From assembly GCF_002887735.1 (NCBI RefSeq), contig NZ_PKQP01000001.1:434001-498000 (forward strand): DNA of 64,000 nucleotides. Direction: 5' to 3'. This document shows, in pieces, positions 47,444 to 55,053 of this stretch; the first letter of the stretch is position 1; every line of letters starts with the position of its first letter. This DNA comes from Stenotrophomonas bentonitica. Its GTDB lineage: Bacteria; Pseudomonadota; Gammaproteobacteria; Xanthomonadales; Xanthomonadaceae. Below the pieces are notes generated by a model. That model was given only the letters and a program-made list of their open reading frames with translations, did no database searches and was not told where the DNA came from. The translations under genes and the position numbers were made by a program.

Positions 47444-48799
47444 ATGAAACTCGGCATCGACTTTGGCACCAGCAACTCCGCCGCCGCCGTGGTGATCGAC
47501 GGCAAGGTGGTGCCGATCCAGTTCGGCCAGGCCGAACAGTTCCGCACCACGGTGTATTTCCCCGAGGTGATGCGCGACCCGAACGACTTCGAACTGACCC
47601 CGGCGCTGGAGCACGATCTGGCCCGGCTGGTCGACGCGGCCGCGCGCGATGCCCGCGCCGCCGGCCAGGAACGCGCGCCTGATGCACTGCGCCGGGAGGC
47701 CCTGCGCGTGGTGCGCCGGCAGTGGATGGAAGAGCAGATGCGGGCCCCGCTCAGCTCCACCACCCTGCTGCAGAACGCCGTCTACGGCGATGACGCGCTG
47801 GAGGCCTACTTCGAAGAGAACGAAGGCAACCTGGTGCAGAGCCCGAAATCGATGCTCGGCTACAACCTGCACCCGCGCGCGCGCCAGACCATCGCCGGCA
47901 TCGCCACGCACATCCTCGAGCACATCCGCCTGACCGCCTCGCGCCAGCTGGACACCCCGATCCGCACCGCCACGCTGGGCCGTCCGGTCCAGTTCCGCAG
48001 TTCCATCGGCGAAGCCGGCAACGCCCAGGCGCTGGAGATCCTGCACGGCGCGGCGATCGCCGCCGGCTTTGACAGCATCGATTTCCTCGAAGAGCCCGCG
48101 GCCGCGGCCATGCATTACCACGCCGAAAGCCCGCAGGAACACGACGCGGTGGTGGTGGACATCGGCGGTGGTACCACCGATATCGCCCATGCCCGGGTGG
48201 GCGGTGGCCAGGCCCCGACCATCCACCGTGCCTGGGGTATCGCCCGCGGCGGTACCGATATCGACCTGGCGCTGAGCCTGGGCGGCTACATGCCGCTGTT
48301 CGGCCGCGGTATCACCCGCGTGCCCGCGCATCACTACGTGGAAGCGGCGATGGTGCAGGACATGACCCGCCAGCGCGATTTCCGCCAGCACACCTACCGC
48401 GATGTGGACGCGCCGTTCGGCCCGCGCCTGACTGCCCTGCAGGACACCGGCAACACGGCGCGCCTGTACCGCGAGGTCGAACGCTGCAAGATCGCCCTGA
48501 GCAGTGTGTCCAGTCACGACAGCGCGCTTGGGTTCATCGAACGCGGCCTGCAGGTGCAGATCGATGCCTCGCGCCTGGAAACCGCCGCCGGCGGCTATCT
48601 GGGCGAACTGACCGCCCTGCTCGAGCAGGTCCGCAGCGATATCGGCCACGACCCGGCAGCGGTGTTCCTGACCGGGGGCATGTCGCGCGCCGGCTACCTG
48701 CAGCAGGCCGTCGCCAATGCCTTCCCGGGCTCGACCCTGGTCCGCGGCAATCCGTCCTTCGGTGTGGTCCACGGGCTGGCGCTGGCCGCCGCCAACTGA
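47444..48799 (+). CDS. yegD: Hsp70-family protein, YegD-like
   Basis: A 451-residue protein made of an Hsp70/actin-type ATPase domain without a substrate-binding lid. Phosphate-1 loop GIDFGTSNSA (4-13), connect/phosphate-2 VVDIGGGTTDIA, and the adenosine motif GGMSRAGYL are visible. The layout matches E. coli YegD, a non-canonical Hsp70. It has no DnaJ or GrpE neighbour. Start ATG 47444; the longer frame to 47399 is inside the promoter gap. Confidence 0.9.
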   Translation: MKLGIDFGTSNSAAAVVIDGKVVPIQFGQAEQFRTTVYFPEVMRDPNDFELTPALEHDLARLVDAAARDARAAGQERAPDALRREALRVVRRQWMEEQMRAPLSSTTLLQNAVYGDDALEAYFEENEGNLVQSPKSMLGYNLHPRARQTIAGIATHILEHIRLTASRQLDTPIRTATLGRPVQFRSSIGEAGNAQALEILHGAAIAAGFDSIDFLEEPAAAAMHYHAESPQEHDAVVVDIGGGTTDIAHARVGGGQAPTIHRAWGIARGGTDIDLALSLGGYMPLFGRGITRVPAHHYVEAAMVQDMTRQRDFRQHTYRDVDAPFGPRLTALQDTGNTARLYREVERCKIALSSVSSHDSALGFIERGLQVQIDASRLETAAGGYLGELTALLEQVRSDIGHDPAAVFLTGGMSRAGYLQQAVANAFPGSTLVRGNPSFGVVHGLALAAAN

Positions 48800-49069
48800 C
48801 CCTGTTTTTTGCACCAGGCCTTGTCGCACAAGGCCTGAAGAGGCGTGAACGGCCTTATTAACAAAACGTTACGCCGGAAGCGCTATCATCTTTCGGCTTC
48901 AAAGCGCAATGCGCTTGACGCAACAAGCACCATCTTCCGGGCCTCCCAGGCCACCGTCCTCTTCGATGCTGCCACCGTCCGGATTCGTCCGCGGTGCCGG
49001 GATCGCTCATCGCTGTGATCCGGCTCGTTCACAGCCTGCTGCACCCCGAGCCGCCAAGAGATCTTCAGA
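48800..49069 (+). other. 270-nt gap before the YkgJ-like gene
   Basis: Holds a strong but T-less inverted repeat CAGGCCTTG/CAAGGCCTG (48815-48837) after yegD, then an AT-rich patch (48855-48890) with TATCAT at 48884 as a possible -10 but no well-spaced -35. A further 180 nt lie before the TTG start at 49070, so the YkgJ mRNA may have a long leader; short open frames inside it have no family similarity and are not annotated. Confidence 0.45.
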
Positions 49070-49417
49070 TTGGGCGAACGCCTGGCTGCACTCCTTACAT
49101 CGTCCGAGCCCGACCCCATCGACTGCCGTCGTTGCGATGCGGTGTGTTGTCGGCTCACCGTCACCGTCATGCCTGACGACAACGTGCCCGGCTACCTGCT
49201 GGACACCGATGCGCGTGGCGGCACGGTGATGGCACGCAACGAAGAAGGCTGGTGCGCCGCGATCGACCCGTATCACCTGCGCTGCACGATCTACTCGCAG
49301 CGACCCGCGATCTGCCGCCAGTTCGACATGGGCGGCGATGATTGCCGCCTCGTGCGGCAGGACTACCGTCGACAACAGCAGGATCTGTCGACGTTTTCTT
49401 CCACGCTTCATCCATAG
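49070..49417 (+). CDS. YkgJ-type cysteine-cluster protein
   Basis: A 115-residue protein of the YkgJ/UPF0153 family with the cluster CRRCDAVCC (C19, C22, C26, C27) and later cysteines at CAAIDPYHLRCTIYSQRPAICRQF, the pattern thought to bind a metal or Fe-S cluster. Function unknown. The start is TTG 49070, needed to keep the cluster; the first in-frame ATG lies after it. 11 nt upstream of the small basic-protein gene, so the two are probably one transcript. Confidence 0.82.
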   Translation: MGERLAALLTSSEPDPIDCRRCDAVCCRLTVTVMPDDNVPGYLLDTDARGGTVMARNEEGWCAAIDPYHLRCTIYSQRPAICRQFDMGGDDCRLVRQDYRRQQQDLSTFSSTLHP

Positions 49418-49428
49418 CAGGAGCATCC

Positions 49429-49608
49429 ATGGCTCGTACGCCAAAGACCTCCCCCAAGGCAAGCAACACCGTTCGCGTCGACCGCAAGCAAGGGTCCAAC
49501 TCCGCCGTCAGCAGCCAGAGCATCGCTGCGGATCTGGCTGCCTTCCGTAAAGGTGGCGGCAAGATCGAAGTGCTGGGCAATACCCTGGCGCTGAAAAAAG
49601 CCGGCTGA
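49429..49608 (+). CDS. Small basic protein of unknown function
   Basis: A 59-residue lysine/arginine-rich protein, MARTPKTSPKASNTVRVDRKQ then a helical tail ending KKAG. AGGAG stands seven bases before the ATG, and it follows the cysteine-cluster gene after 11 nt. No known domain. It could bind nucleic acid or act as a small regulator; that is a guess from charge alone. The longer frame opening at 49342 overlaps the previous gene. Confidence 0.6.
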   Translation: MARTPKTSPKASNTVRVDRKQGSNSAVSSQSIAADLAAFRKGGGKIEVLGNTLALKKAG

Positions 49609-49653
49609 CGTTGCTGCCGACCGCACCGGCATCGGCCGGTGCGGTGGCCGCAC

Positions 49654-50535
49654 TCAGCGGCCCAGGCTGACCCGCACGCTCCCGGAATGGGAGTTGATCG
49701 AAATATCCCCATCGCCCGAGCCCAGACGCGCATCCAGGCTGCTGCCCGGACCATAGCGCGGCTTCTCCACCTGCCCGGCATCGGACTGGATACCCCCGCT
49801 GAACGTCTTGACGTTCAGCTGCGCCGAGACATTCACCGGCAGCTTCAGCGCGACCGATCCGCTGACCGTCTGCATCGTCACCTTGCCGCCCGGCGCCATG
49901 CCGGTCGCGCTCACGTCCAGGCTGCCCGAGACGGTTTCCACCGCCAGCCGCTGGATACGCCCGGCAGTGACGTTGACCCGGCCGGAGACCGATTCGGCCG
50001 CCACCTCGCCCGAGGCACCGCCGCCCGCCAGCAACTGGCCACTGACCGTGCGCGCGTCCAGCCGCGGGGTCTGCACCTGCGAGCGGATGCCGCCACTGAC
50101 CGTGTTCAAGGTGGTTTCTCCGCTGCGCCCGGCCGCGGTGATGCTGCCGCTGACACTGTTGGCCTGCAGGCGACGCACGTCGATGTCGGCCACGTCGATG
50201 TCGGCGCTGACGGTGCCCAGCTGCACTTCCACCGCGCGCGGAACGCGCAGCTCCAGCGTGGCCCCACCGTTGCTGCGGCCGCGCGGATACTCCACTTCCC
50301 AGCGCACGCGGTTGCTGCTCCTGTCCTGTTTGAGGGTGAGCCCGTCGGCCATCGAACCGGTCAGTGCCACGTCGTTGCGATCCCAGCCACGCACGGTGAC
50401 CTTGCCGGCGATGTTGCTGATTTCCACGCGCCCGCCGGCGCCCAGTGGATGGCGCTCATTGACGCTGGTGGCGGCCTGGGCGACCAGCGGCAGGCACAGC
50501 GCCAGGGCCGCGATCATGGACAGAGGACTACGCAT
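49654..50535 (-). CDS. DUF4097 beta-repeat surface protein
   Basis: A 293-residue exported protein with signal peptide (MIAALALCLPLVAQA) and a DUF4097 beta-helix-like repeat region; the tripeptide VSG recurs about every 20 residues (SVSGSITAAG, TVSGGIRSQ, TVSGQLLAG, SVSGRVNVTAG, TVSGSLDVSA), as in putative adhesins of this family. Encoded last in a cassette with an ECF sigma factor and a putative anti-sigma gene, 11 nt after the latter, so it is a likely target or output of that switch. Confidence 0.82.
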   Translation of the reverse strand: MRSPLSMIAALALCLPLVAQAATSVNERHPLGAGGRVEISNIAGKVTVRGWDRNDVALTGSMADGLTLKQDRSSNRVRWEVEYPRGRSNGGATLELRVPRAVEVQLGTVSADIDVADIDVRRLQANSVSGSITAAGRSGETTLNTVSGGIRSQVQTPRLDARTVSGQLLAGGGASGEVAAESVSGRVNVTAGRIQRLAVETVSGSLDVSATGMAPGGKVTMQTVSGSVALKLPVNVSAQLNVKTFSGGIQSDAGQVEKPRYGPGSSLDARLGSGDGDISINSHSGSVRVSLGR

Positions 50536-50546
50536 GGGGATCTCCT

Positions 50547-51065
50547 TCAGGTGGGCAGGCCGGCGGAGAACACCGCCTGCTGGGTGAGTTGCAGGCGCAG
50601 CGCGTAGGTGCGCTGCAGTTGCCCGAGCAGATAGCCCGAGCGGGGGTTTTCAGCGATGGCGGCGCGGATGTTGACCGCACTGGCATCGAGTTCGTGCAGG
50701 GCCGGGCGCCACTCCTCGGTGACACCGTCACTGGGCAAGGCGGCGATGGCCTGCTGGTATTCACCGGCCATGGCGTCGGCCTGGCGCTGCAGCAACGAGG
50801 GCGCCGGCGTATGCGGGACCGGCGTCGGCACCACCATCAGCAGCGCCAGCGCGGCGGCCAGGCCGAGCCCGATGCGCAGCGGCCAGCGCTCCCGCCGGCG
50901 GCGTGTCGACAGCGTTGCCACGGCGGCCGCCGGGGTCGGGGCCAAGGTCTGCGCCGGCAACTGTGCGGCAATGCCCTGCCACACCCGTGCCGGCGGGAGA
51001 CGCTCGGCCGGCAGGGCGCGCAGCCGTGCGCTCAGTGCGTTGTCATCGGAATCATGGGGGCTCAT
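50547..51065 (-). CDS. Putative anti-sigma factor, membrane-anchored
   Basis: A 172-residue protein: a cytosolic N-terminal half, one membrane helix (LRIGLGLAAALALLMVVPTPV, about 63-83) and a periplasmic remainder. Its ATG overlaps the stop of the ECF sigma gene (ATGA), a usual arrangement for cognate anti-sigma factors. It has no HxxxCxxC zinc motif, so it is not a ZAS-type anti-sigma; the anti-sigma role is inferred only from position and topology. Confidence 0.6.
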   Translation of the reverse strand: MSPHDSDDNALSARLRALPAERLPPARVWQGIAAQLPAQTLAPTPAAAVATLSTRRRRERWPLRIGLGLAAALALLMVVPTPVPHTPAPSLLQRQADAMAGEYQQAIAALPSDGVTEEWRPALHELDASAVNIRAAIAENPRSGYLLGQLQRTYALRLQLTQQAVFSAGLPT

Positions 51066-51646
51066 GCGGTTTCTCCTAGGCGCGCGCGCAGCAGGCCACG
51101 CGCACGGTGCAACTGTGCTTTGGAACTGCCGACCGCCATCTGCAGCTGGTCGGCGATTTCCTGGTGTTTCCAGCCTTCTATGTCGTGCAGGACCAGCACT
51201 GCCCGGGCACGGGGCGGCAGTGTTTCCAGCGCGCGCTCCAGGTCCATGGAGGTACCGGCGCAGCGGTCCTGGGCCGGCAGCGTCGCCAGCGACTCCCAGC
51301 CCTCCTCGCCGGCATCGCGCGCATCGCCGGTGGCGTTGGCGCGCAGTTCCATCAGTGCCGCGTTCACGCCCAGGCGGTGCAGCCAGGTGCCCAGGCTGCT
51401 TTCGAAGCGGAACCCCGGCAGGGCGCGCCATGCCTGCAGGAAGGCCTCCTGCAGCGCATCCTCGGCACGGGCCGCGTGGCCGCCGCACAGCCGCCACAGT
51501 ACGGCGTACACGCGCGGCGAATGCCGCCGGTAGATGCGCTCGTACGCGGTGACGTCACCGGCCGCCGCGGCACGCACCAGGGCGTGGTCATCGGCGGCGT
51601 CGGCCTCGGTCTGGGCGCTGGAAGGGGACATGGTCGTGTCGAGCAT
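51062..51646 (-). CDS. ECF RNA polymerase sigma factor
   Basis: A 194-residue extracytoplasmic-function sigma factor. Region 2 (about 30-100) contains DVTAYERIYRRHSPRVYAVLWRL and EDALQEAFLQAWRAL, and region 4 (about 140-190) has the helix-turn-helix LPPRARAVLVLHDIEGWKHQEIADQLQMAVGSSKAQLHRAR. The start is ATG 51646; ATG 51631 is an alternative. Upstream at 51669-51725 is an inverted repeat that could be its own regulated promoter or operator. Encodes the first member of a sigma/anti-sigma/DUF4097 cassette. Confidence 0.88.
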   Translation of the reverse strand: MLDTTMSPSSAQTEADAADDHALVRAAAAGDVTAYERIYRRHSPRVYAVLWRLCGGHAARAEDALQEAFLQAWRALPGFRFESSLGTWLHRLGVNAALMELRANATGDARDAGEEGWESLATLPAQDRCAGTSMDLERALETLPPRARAVLVLHDIEGWKHQEIADQLQMAVGSSKAQLHRARGLLRARLGETA

Positions 51647-51668
51647 ATCCGTTGGATGCGGGGGGCAC

Positions 51669-51725
51669 GGAAAAGGTTTAAGCCGCCGCTGGATTTCTTT
51701 TTCTGCGCGGCCTTTAAACCTTTCC
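51669..51725. promoter_or_regulatory. Inverted repeat between the ECF sigma gene and a divergent small ORF
   Basis: GGAAAAGGTTTAAG (51669-51682) and CTTTAAACCTTTCC (51712-51725) form an imperfect inverted repeat, arms about 30 nt apart, in the only gap between the sigma gene (minus) and the small ORF at 51782 (plus). Each arm holds an AT-rich GGTTTAA core that stands out in this GC-rich window. It could be a dimer operator or two divergent ECF promoters. Confidence 0.45.
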
Positions 51726-51781
51726 GGTGGCAGCGGCATCCAATCCCATGTCACTACCGGCGCTCGCCAAGGAGTATCCCC

Positions 51782-51973
51782 ATGTCTTCCAGTTGCCTGG
51801 CCGTGCTGCTCTCGCTGGCCACCAGCTGCACGCTGCCGTGGAGCCCGCTGCAGATACAGCTGTCGTTGGCGCCCGCAGCACCCGATGTGTGTGTGCAATA
51901 CGCCCAGAACGCGCCGCTGTGCGCCTCGGCGATGATTGCTGCATTGGATGTGTACGGCAGGCCGCTGCAGTAA
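51782..51973 (+). CDS. Small, possibly exported protein of unknown function
   Basis: A 63-residue ORF with a hydrophobic N-terminus (LAVLLSLATSCTLPW) that could be a signal or anchor, and four cysteines (5, 16, 37, 47). It is preceded by a full AAGGAG eight bases before the ATG, the best evidence that it is translated. No known relatives. It sits between the divergent ECF sigma gene and mscS; 80 nt separate it from mscS. Confidence 0.45.
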   Translation: MSSSCLAVLLSLATSCTLPWSPLQIQLSLAPAAPDVCVQYAQNAPLCASAMIAALDVYGRPLQ

Positions 51974-52053
51974 GCCGATACCACGATGCGGTGACGCGCA
52001 TCGGCATTACCATGGTGGGATCGGCACTATCGCTGCAAAGGAATTCCGCCCCC

Positions 52054-52635
52054 ATGAAAGACCATCTGCCCGCCTGGACCCACGAATGGTTGCACTACGG
52101 GGTCCCTGCCCTGCAGATCCTGGTGACGCTGCTGGTGGCCTGGCTGCTGCGGCTGGTCGCCCGGCGCCTGATCCGCCGGGTCGGCGACCACTACACACTG
52201 CCGCCGGAAATGATCATGGGCGCGCGCCGGGTGTTCACCTTCGTGGTGTATTTCACCGTACTGCTGATCGTGCTCAACATCGTGGGCGTTTCGGCGACGG
52301 TACTGTGGACGGCGTTCACCGGCTTCGCTGCGGTGGGCGCGGTGGCGTTCTTCGCCGCCTGGAGCGTGTTGTCCAACATTTTCTGCACGCTGCTGATCTT
52401 CACCACGCGCCCGTTCCGCCTGCACGATTACATCGAGCTGCTGGAAAACGGCGAGAAGCCCGGGCTCAAGGGCCGGGTGATCGACATCAACCTGATCTAC
52501 ACCACGCTGCAGGAAACCGGCAGCGGCCACGAAGGCACGGTGCTGCAGATGCCCAACAACATGTTCTTCCAGCGCACCGTGCGCCGCTGGCGGGATCCGT
52601 CGCAGGCACCGGGCGGGATCCAGGGGGACGGTTGA
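52054..52635 (+). CDS. Small mechanosensitive channel, MscS family
   Basis: A 193-residue channel with three membrane helices; the third (FAAVGAVAFFAAWSVLSNIF, about 90-110) is the glycine/alanine-rich pore helix of MscS, followed by a short beta domain (RPFRLHDYIEL). It releases solutes on hypo-osmotic shock. Shorter than E. coli MscS because the C-terminal cytosolic vestibule is reduced. Start ATG 52054. Followed by a GTAG palindrome pair. Confidence 0.85.
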   Translation: MKDHLPAWTHEWLHYGVPALQILVTLLVAWLLRLVARRLIRRVGDHYTLPPEMIMGARRVFTFVVYFTVLLIVLNIVGVSATVLWTAFTGFAAVGAVAFFAAWSVLSNIFCTLLIFTTRPFRLHDYIELLENGEKPGLKGRVIDINLIYTTLQETGSGHEGTVLQMPNNMFFQRTVRRWRDPSQAPGGIQGDG

Positions 52636-52655
52636 GGGCGCGTGCCACGCCGGTT

Positions 52656-52715
52656 GTAGATACCGACCGCTGGTCGGTATGGGTTATTGCGTGCCGACCA
52701 ACGGTCGGCACCTAC
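52656..52715. repeat. Pair of GTAG-type palindromic repeats (REP pair)
   Basis: Two palindromes in opposite orientation: GTAGATACCGACC-GCT-GGTCGG-type on the left (GTAG at 52656) and GTGCCGACC-AAC-GGTCGGCAC ending CTACC on the right (CTAC at 52712). This matches the GTAG-headed repeats I recall from Stenotrophomonas. The right-hand CTAC, read on the minus strand, contains the TAG stop codon of the DksA-like gene. Confidence 0.8.
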
Positions 52716-52978
52716 CGAAGCTGGCTGTCCTTGCTGCCGCGGCGGTTGTAGCCGCTGCCTTCGTGCTGGGCGGCATCTTCTTCTTCCTGGCAGCGCACGC
52801 ACAGGCGCACACCGGGCACGGCCTTGCGCCGCGCCTCGGGAATGGGTGCCTCGCAGTGTTCGCAGTGGGTCAGCCCGGGGCCGTCGCGCAGCTGTGCGCG
52901 GGCCCGCTGGATGGCGTCATCGACGGTGGCGTCGATCTGATCCTGGACGGCGCCGTCGCCTGCCCAACCTGTCGCCAT
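52712..52978 (-). CDS. DksA/TraR-type zinc-finger protein
   Basis: An 88-residue protein with the DksA C-terminal C4 zinc finger CEHCEAPIPEARR...CVRCQ; the N-terminal coiled coil is short. The layout is like E. coli YbiI/TraR-type small members, which can bind RNA polymerase's secondary channel; activity here is unknown. Its TAG stop is supplied by the adjoining palindromic repeat (52712-52714). No acidic DxxDxA tip of full DksA is seen beyond QDQIDATVDDA. Confidence 0.85.
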   Translation of the reverse strand: MATGWAGDGAVQDQIDATVDDAIQRARAQLRDGPGLTHCEHCEAPIPEARRKAVPGVRLCVRCQEEEDAAQHEGSGYNRRGSKDSQLR

Positions 52979-53087
52979 GATGTGTCTCCCATGCCGGTGT
53001 CAGGGCACCAGCATAGACCCGGCCCGACGCGGCCAGCCGACGTGGGGCTGAACGCGCACGGCGCCGGGTGAACGCTTCAGGCAGCGC

Positions 53088-53642
53088 TTACCAGACCAGG
53101 TCGTCGGGCACCTGGAACTGGGCGTAGTACGCATCATCCTCGGCGTTGCCGGTGCTCGGCTCGCTGCCGGCGGGCTGGCTGTTGTCGAGCACGATCACGC
53201 TCGCATCGCGCTCGCGGACCCTCTCGGCCGCGGCGCGGGGCAGCAGCTCGAAGCCCTCGCCGTGGCGGGCGATCACCAGGCTGCCCGAGGCCAGTTGCCG
53301 GCGCAGCACGTTGTTGACCAGCAGGGTGCGGATCACGGTGCCGTCGTTGAAGCGGTATTCGCTCTCGCCCTCACGCTTGACCTTGTGCGCCTCGATGATC
53401 TGGCGGACCTGGGCCTGCAGCTCCTGCGCGTGCGCCCTGGCCTTGCGCTCGGCTTCCAGCGCGCGATCACGCTCGGCTTTTTCCGCACGCAGGCGCTCGG
53501 CCTCGCGCTGGCTTTCGCTGGGCGCGACCGGGGCCTTGCCGTGGCGGGCTTTCACCTGTTCACGGGCGGCCTGGGAGACCTGGGATTTCTTGACCAGCCC
53601 AGCCTTGAGCAGCTGCTCCTGGAGGGGATTTGCCTTCGCCAT
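53088..53642 (-). CDS. yaiL: DUF2058 protein (YaiL-like)
   Basis: A 184-residue protein of the DUF2058 family (E. coli YaiL), of unknown function. A basic N-terminus (NPLQEQLLKAGLVKKSQVSQA), a long charged helix likely to be a coiled coil (ESQREAERLRAEKAERDRALEAERKARAHAQELQAQV, about 42-80), and a beta domain (YRFNDGTVIRTLLVNNVLRRQLASGSL). Start ATG 53642; the longer frame overlaps ygjP's promoter gap. Divergent from ygjP. Confidence 0.85.
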   Translation of the reverse strand: MAKANPLQEQLLKAGLVKKSQVSQAAREQVKARHGKAPVAPSESQREAERLRAEKAERDRALEAERKARAHAQELQAQVRQIIEAHKVKREGESEYRFNDGTVIRTLLVNNVLRRQLASGSLVIARHGEGFELLPRAAAERVRERDASVIVLDNSQPAGSEPSTGNAEDDAYYAQFQVPDDLVW

Positions 53643-53715
53643 ACGCCTAGCATCTGTTGTTGCGGGATTCCGGGGGCCATCATACTGGTCTGCCCGCCCC
53701 GCCCCAACCGCCCGC

Positions 53716-54213
53716 ATGACCGCCCTGAAGTACCTCGCCGGCTATCCCGACGCCCTGCAGCAGCAGGTGCGCGAGCTGATCGCGGGCGACCGGCTGGGGC
53801 CGTGGCTGGAGCGCCGCTATGCGCAGCTGCACACCGTGCGCAACGACCGCCAGCTCTACGACTACACCCAGGGCCTGAAAGAGCGCTATCTGCGCCAGTC
53901 CGCGCCGTTGTCCAAGGTGATCTACGACAGCAGGCTGCAGGTGCTCAAGCATGCCCTGGGCACCCACACCACCGTCTCACGGGTACAGGGCAGCAAGCTC
54001 AAGGCCAGCCGGGAGATCCGCATCGCCACGGTGTTCCGCGAGGCGCCGGCGCCGTTCCTGAAGATGATCGTGGTGCACGAGCTGGCCCACCTGAAGGAAT
54101 CGGACCACAACAAGGCGTTCTACCAGCTGTGTACCCACATGGAAGCGGATTACCACCAGCTGGAGTTCGATCTGCGCCTGTACCTGACCCACCTGGAACG
54201 CACCGCGGCCTGA
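53716..54213 (+). CDS. ygjP: YgjP-like metal-dependent hydrolase
   Basis: A 165-residue WLM/M48-type protein closely similar to E. coli YgjP. The zinc motif HELAHLKESDH is at about 121-131 (HELAH, with the third histidine at 131), and the surrounding VSRVQGSKLKASREIRIATVFREAPAPFLKMIVVHELAH is the family signature. A protease or peptidase function is inferred only from the motif. Start ATG 53716. Confidence 0.9.
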   Translation: MTALKYLAGYPDALQQQVRELIAGDRLGPWLERRYAQLHTVRNDRQLYDYTQGLKERYLRQSAPLSKVIYDSRLQVLKHALGTHTTVSRVQGSKLKASREIRIATVFREAPAPFLKMIVVHELAHLKESDHNKAFYQLCTHMEADYHQLEFDLRLYLTHLERTAA

Positions 54214-54294
54214 GCCACGGCCGCCGTCATCGCGCAGCGCCGGGCCCCAGCCAGTACACTCCCCGCCCGCTTCCCGTTTTATGTTGCCTGCCCC

Positions 54295-55005
54295 ATGACC
54301 GACCCGATCCGACTCGACAAACGCCTGACCAGCCTGATCGGCTGCTCCCGTGGCGACGCCCAGCGCTATATCGAGGGCGGCTGGGTGACCGTCAACGGCC
54401 AGGTGGTCGAGCAGCCGCAGACCCTGGTCACCGACGAAGTGATCGTGCTGCGCGAGAACGCCGAGGCAACCCGCACCGAGACCGTGAGCATGCTGCTGCA
54501 CAAGCCGGCCGGCATGCGTTCGGACGAACTGTGTGCGCTGGTGACACCGGACAGCCGCAGTGAGCTCGACGCCACCGGGGTGACCCTGCTGCAGCGGCAT
54601 TTCCACGCCCTGCAACTGGTGATGCCGCTGTCCGATGACGAAAGCGGCCTGGTCGTGGTCAGCCAGGACGGGCGCGTGATCTCGCACCTGAAGGACCGCG
54701 GCGCGACGCTGGAGCAGGAGTACCTGGTGGAAGTGAGTGGCGAGCTGGCGCCTTACGGCATGAAGCGGCTCGCGCATGGCTTGAGCTTCCGCAACTGGCC
54801 GCTGCCACCGTGCAAGGTGAGCTGGCAGAACGAAACGCGCCTGCGCTTTGCAATCAAGCCGGTGCATCCCGGCCAGCTGCGCGACATGTGCCGCCAGGTC
54901 GGGCTGGAGGTCGTCAGCATCCGCCGCCTGCGCATCGGCCGCGTGGCGATGGGCAAGCTGGTCCCGGGCCAGTGGCGTTACCTGGCGCCGGACGAGCGCT
55001 TCTAG
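54295..55005 (+). CDS. RsuA-like pseudouridine synthase, catalytic Asp absent
   Basis: A 236-residue protein with an N-terminal S4 RNA-binding domain (residues 5-50) and an RsuA/RluB-type synthase domain (about 62-225; LLHKPAGMRSDELCALV, EYLVEVSGELAPYG, RFAIKPVHPGQLRDMCRQVGLEV). In this family the catalytic residue is the Asp of G-R-L-D-x-D-(T/S)-x-G-L. Here the segment reads MPLSDDESGL (110-119): Ser113 takes the place of the catalytic Asp and only the second Asp (115) remains. Predicted to be inactive or altered as a synthase while still binding rRNA. Confidence 0.8.
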   Translation: MTDPIRLDKRLTSLIGCSRGDAQRYIEGGWVTVNGQVVEQPQTLVTDEVIVLRENAEATRTETVSMLLHKPAGMRSDELCALVTPDSRSELDATGVTLLQRHFHALQLVMPLSDDESGLVVVSQDGRVISHLKDRGATLEQEYLVEVSGELAPYGMKRLAHGLSFRNWPLPPCKVSWQNETRLRFAIKPVHPGQLRDMCRQVGLEVVSIRRLRIGRVAMGKLVPGQWRYLAPDERF

Positions 55006-55053
55006 ACCGCCCCGGCACTCGCCCTGCACGCCCCTGCCGCTTACGATCGGGGC

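Noticed and set aside
48815..48837. Inverted repeat after yegD as terminator
   Set aside because: The T-run lies before, not after, the stem on the plus strand, and no T-run follows on the minus strand either.
48909..49229. Plus-strand frame of 106 codons before and across the YkgJ-like gene
   Set aside because: Overlaps the cysteine-cluster gene in another frame, proline/serine-rich, no ribosome site or domain.
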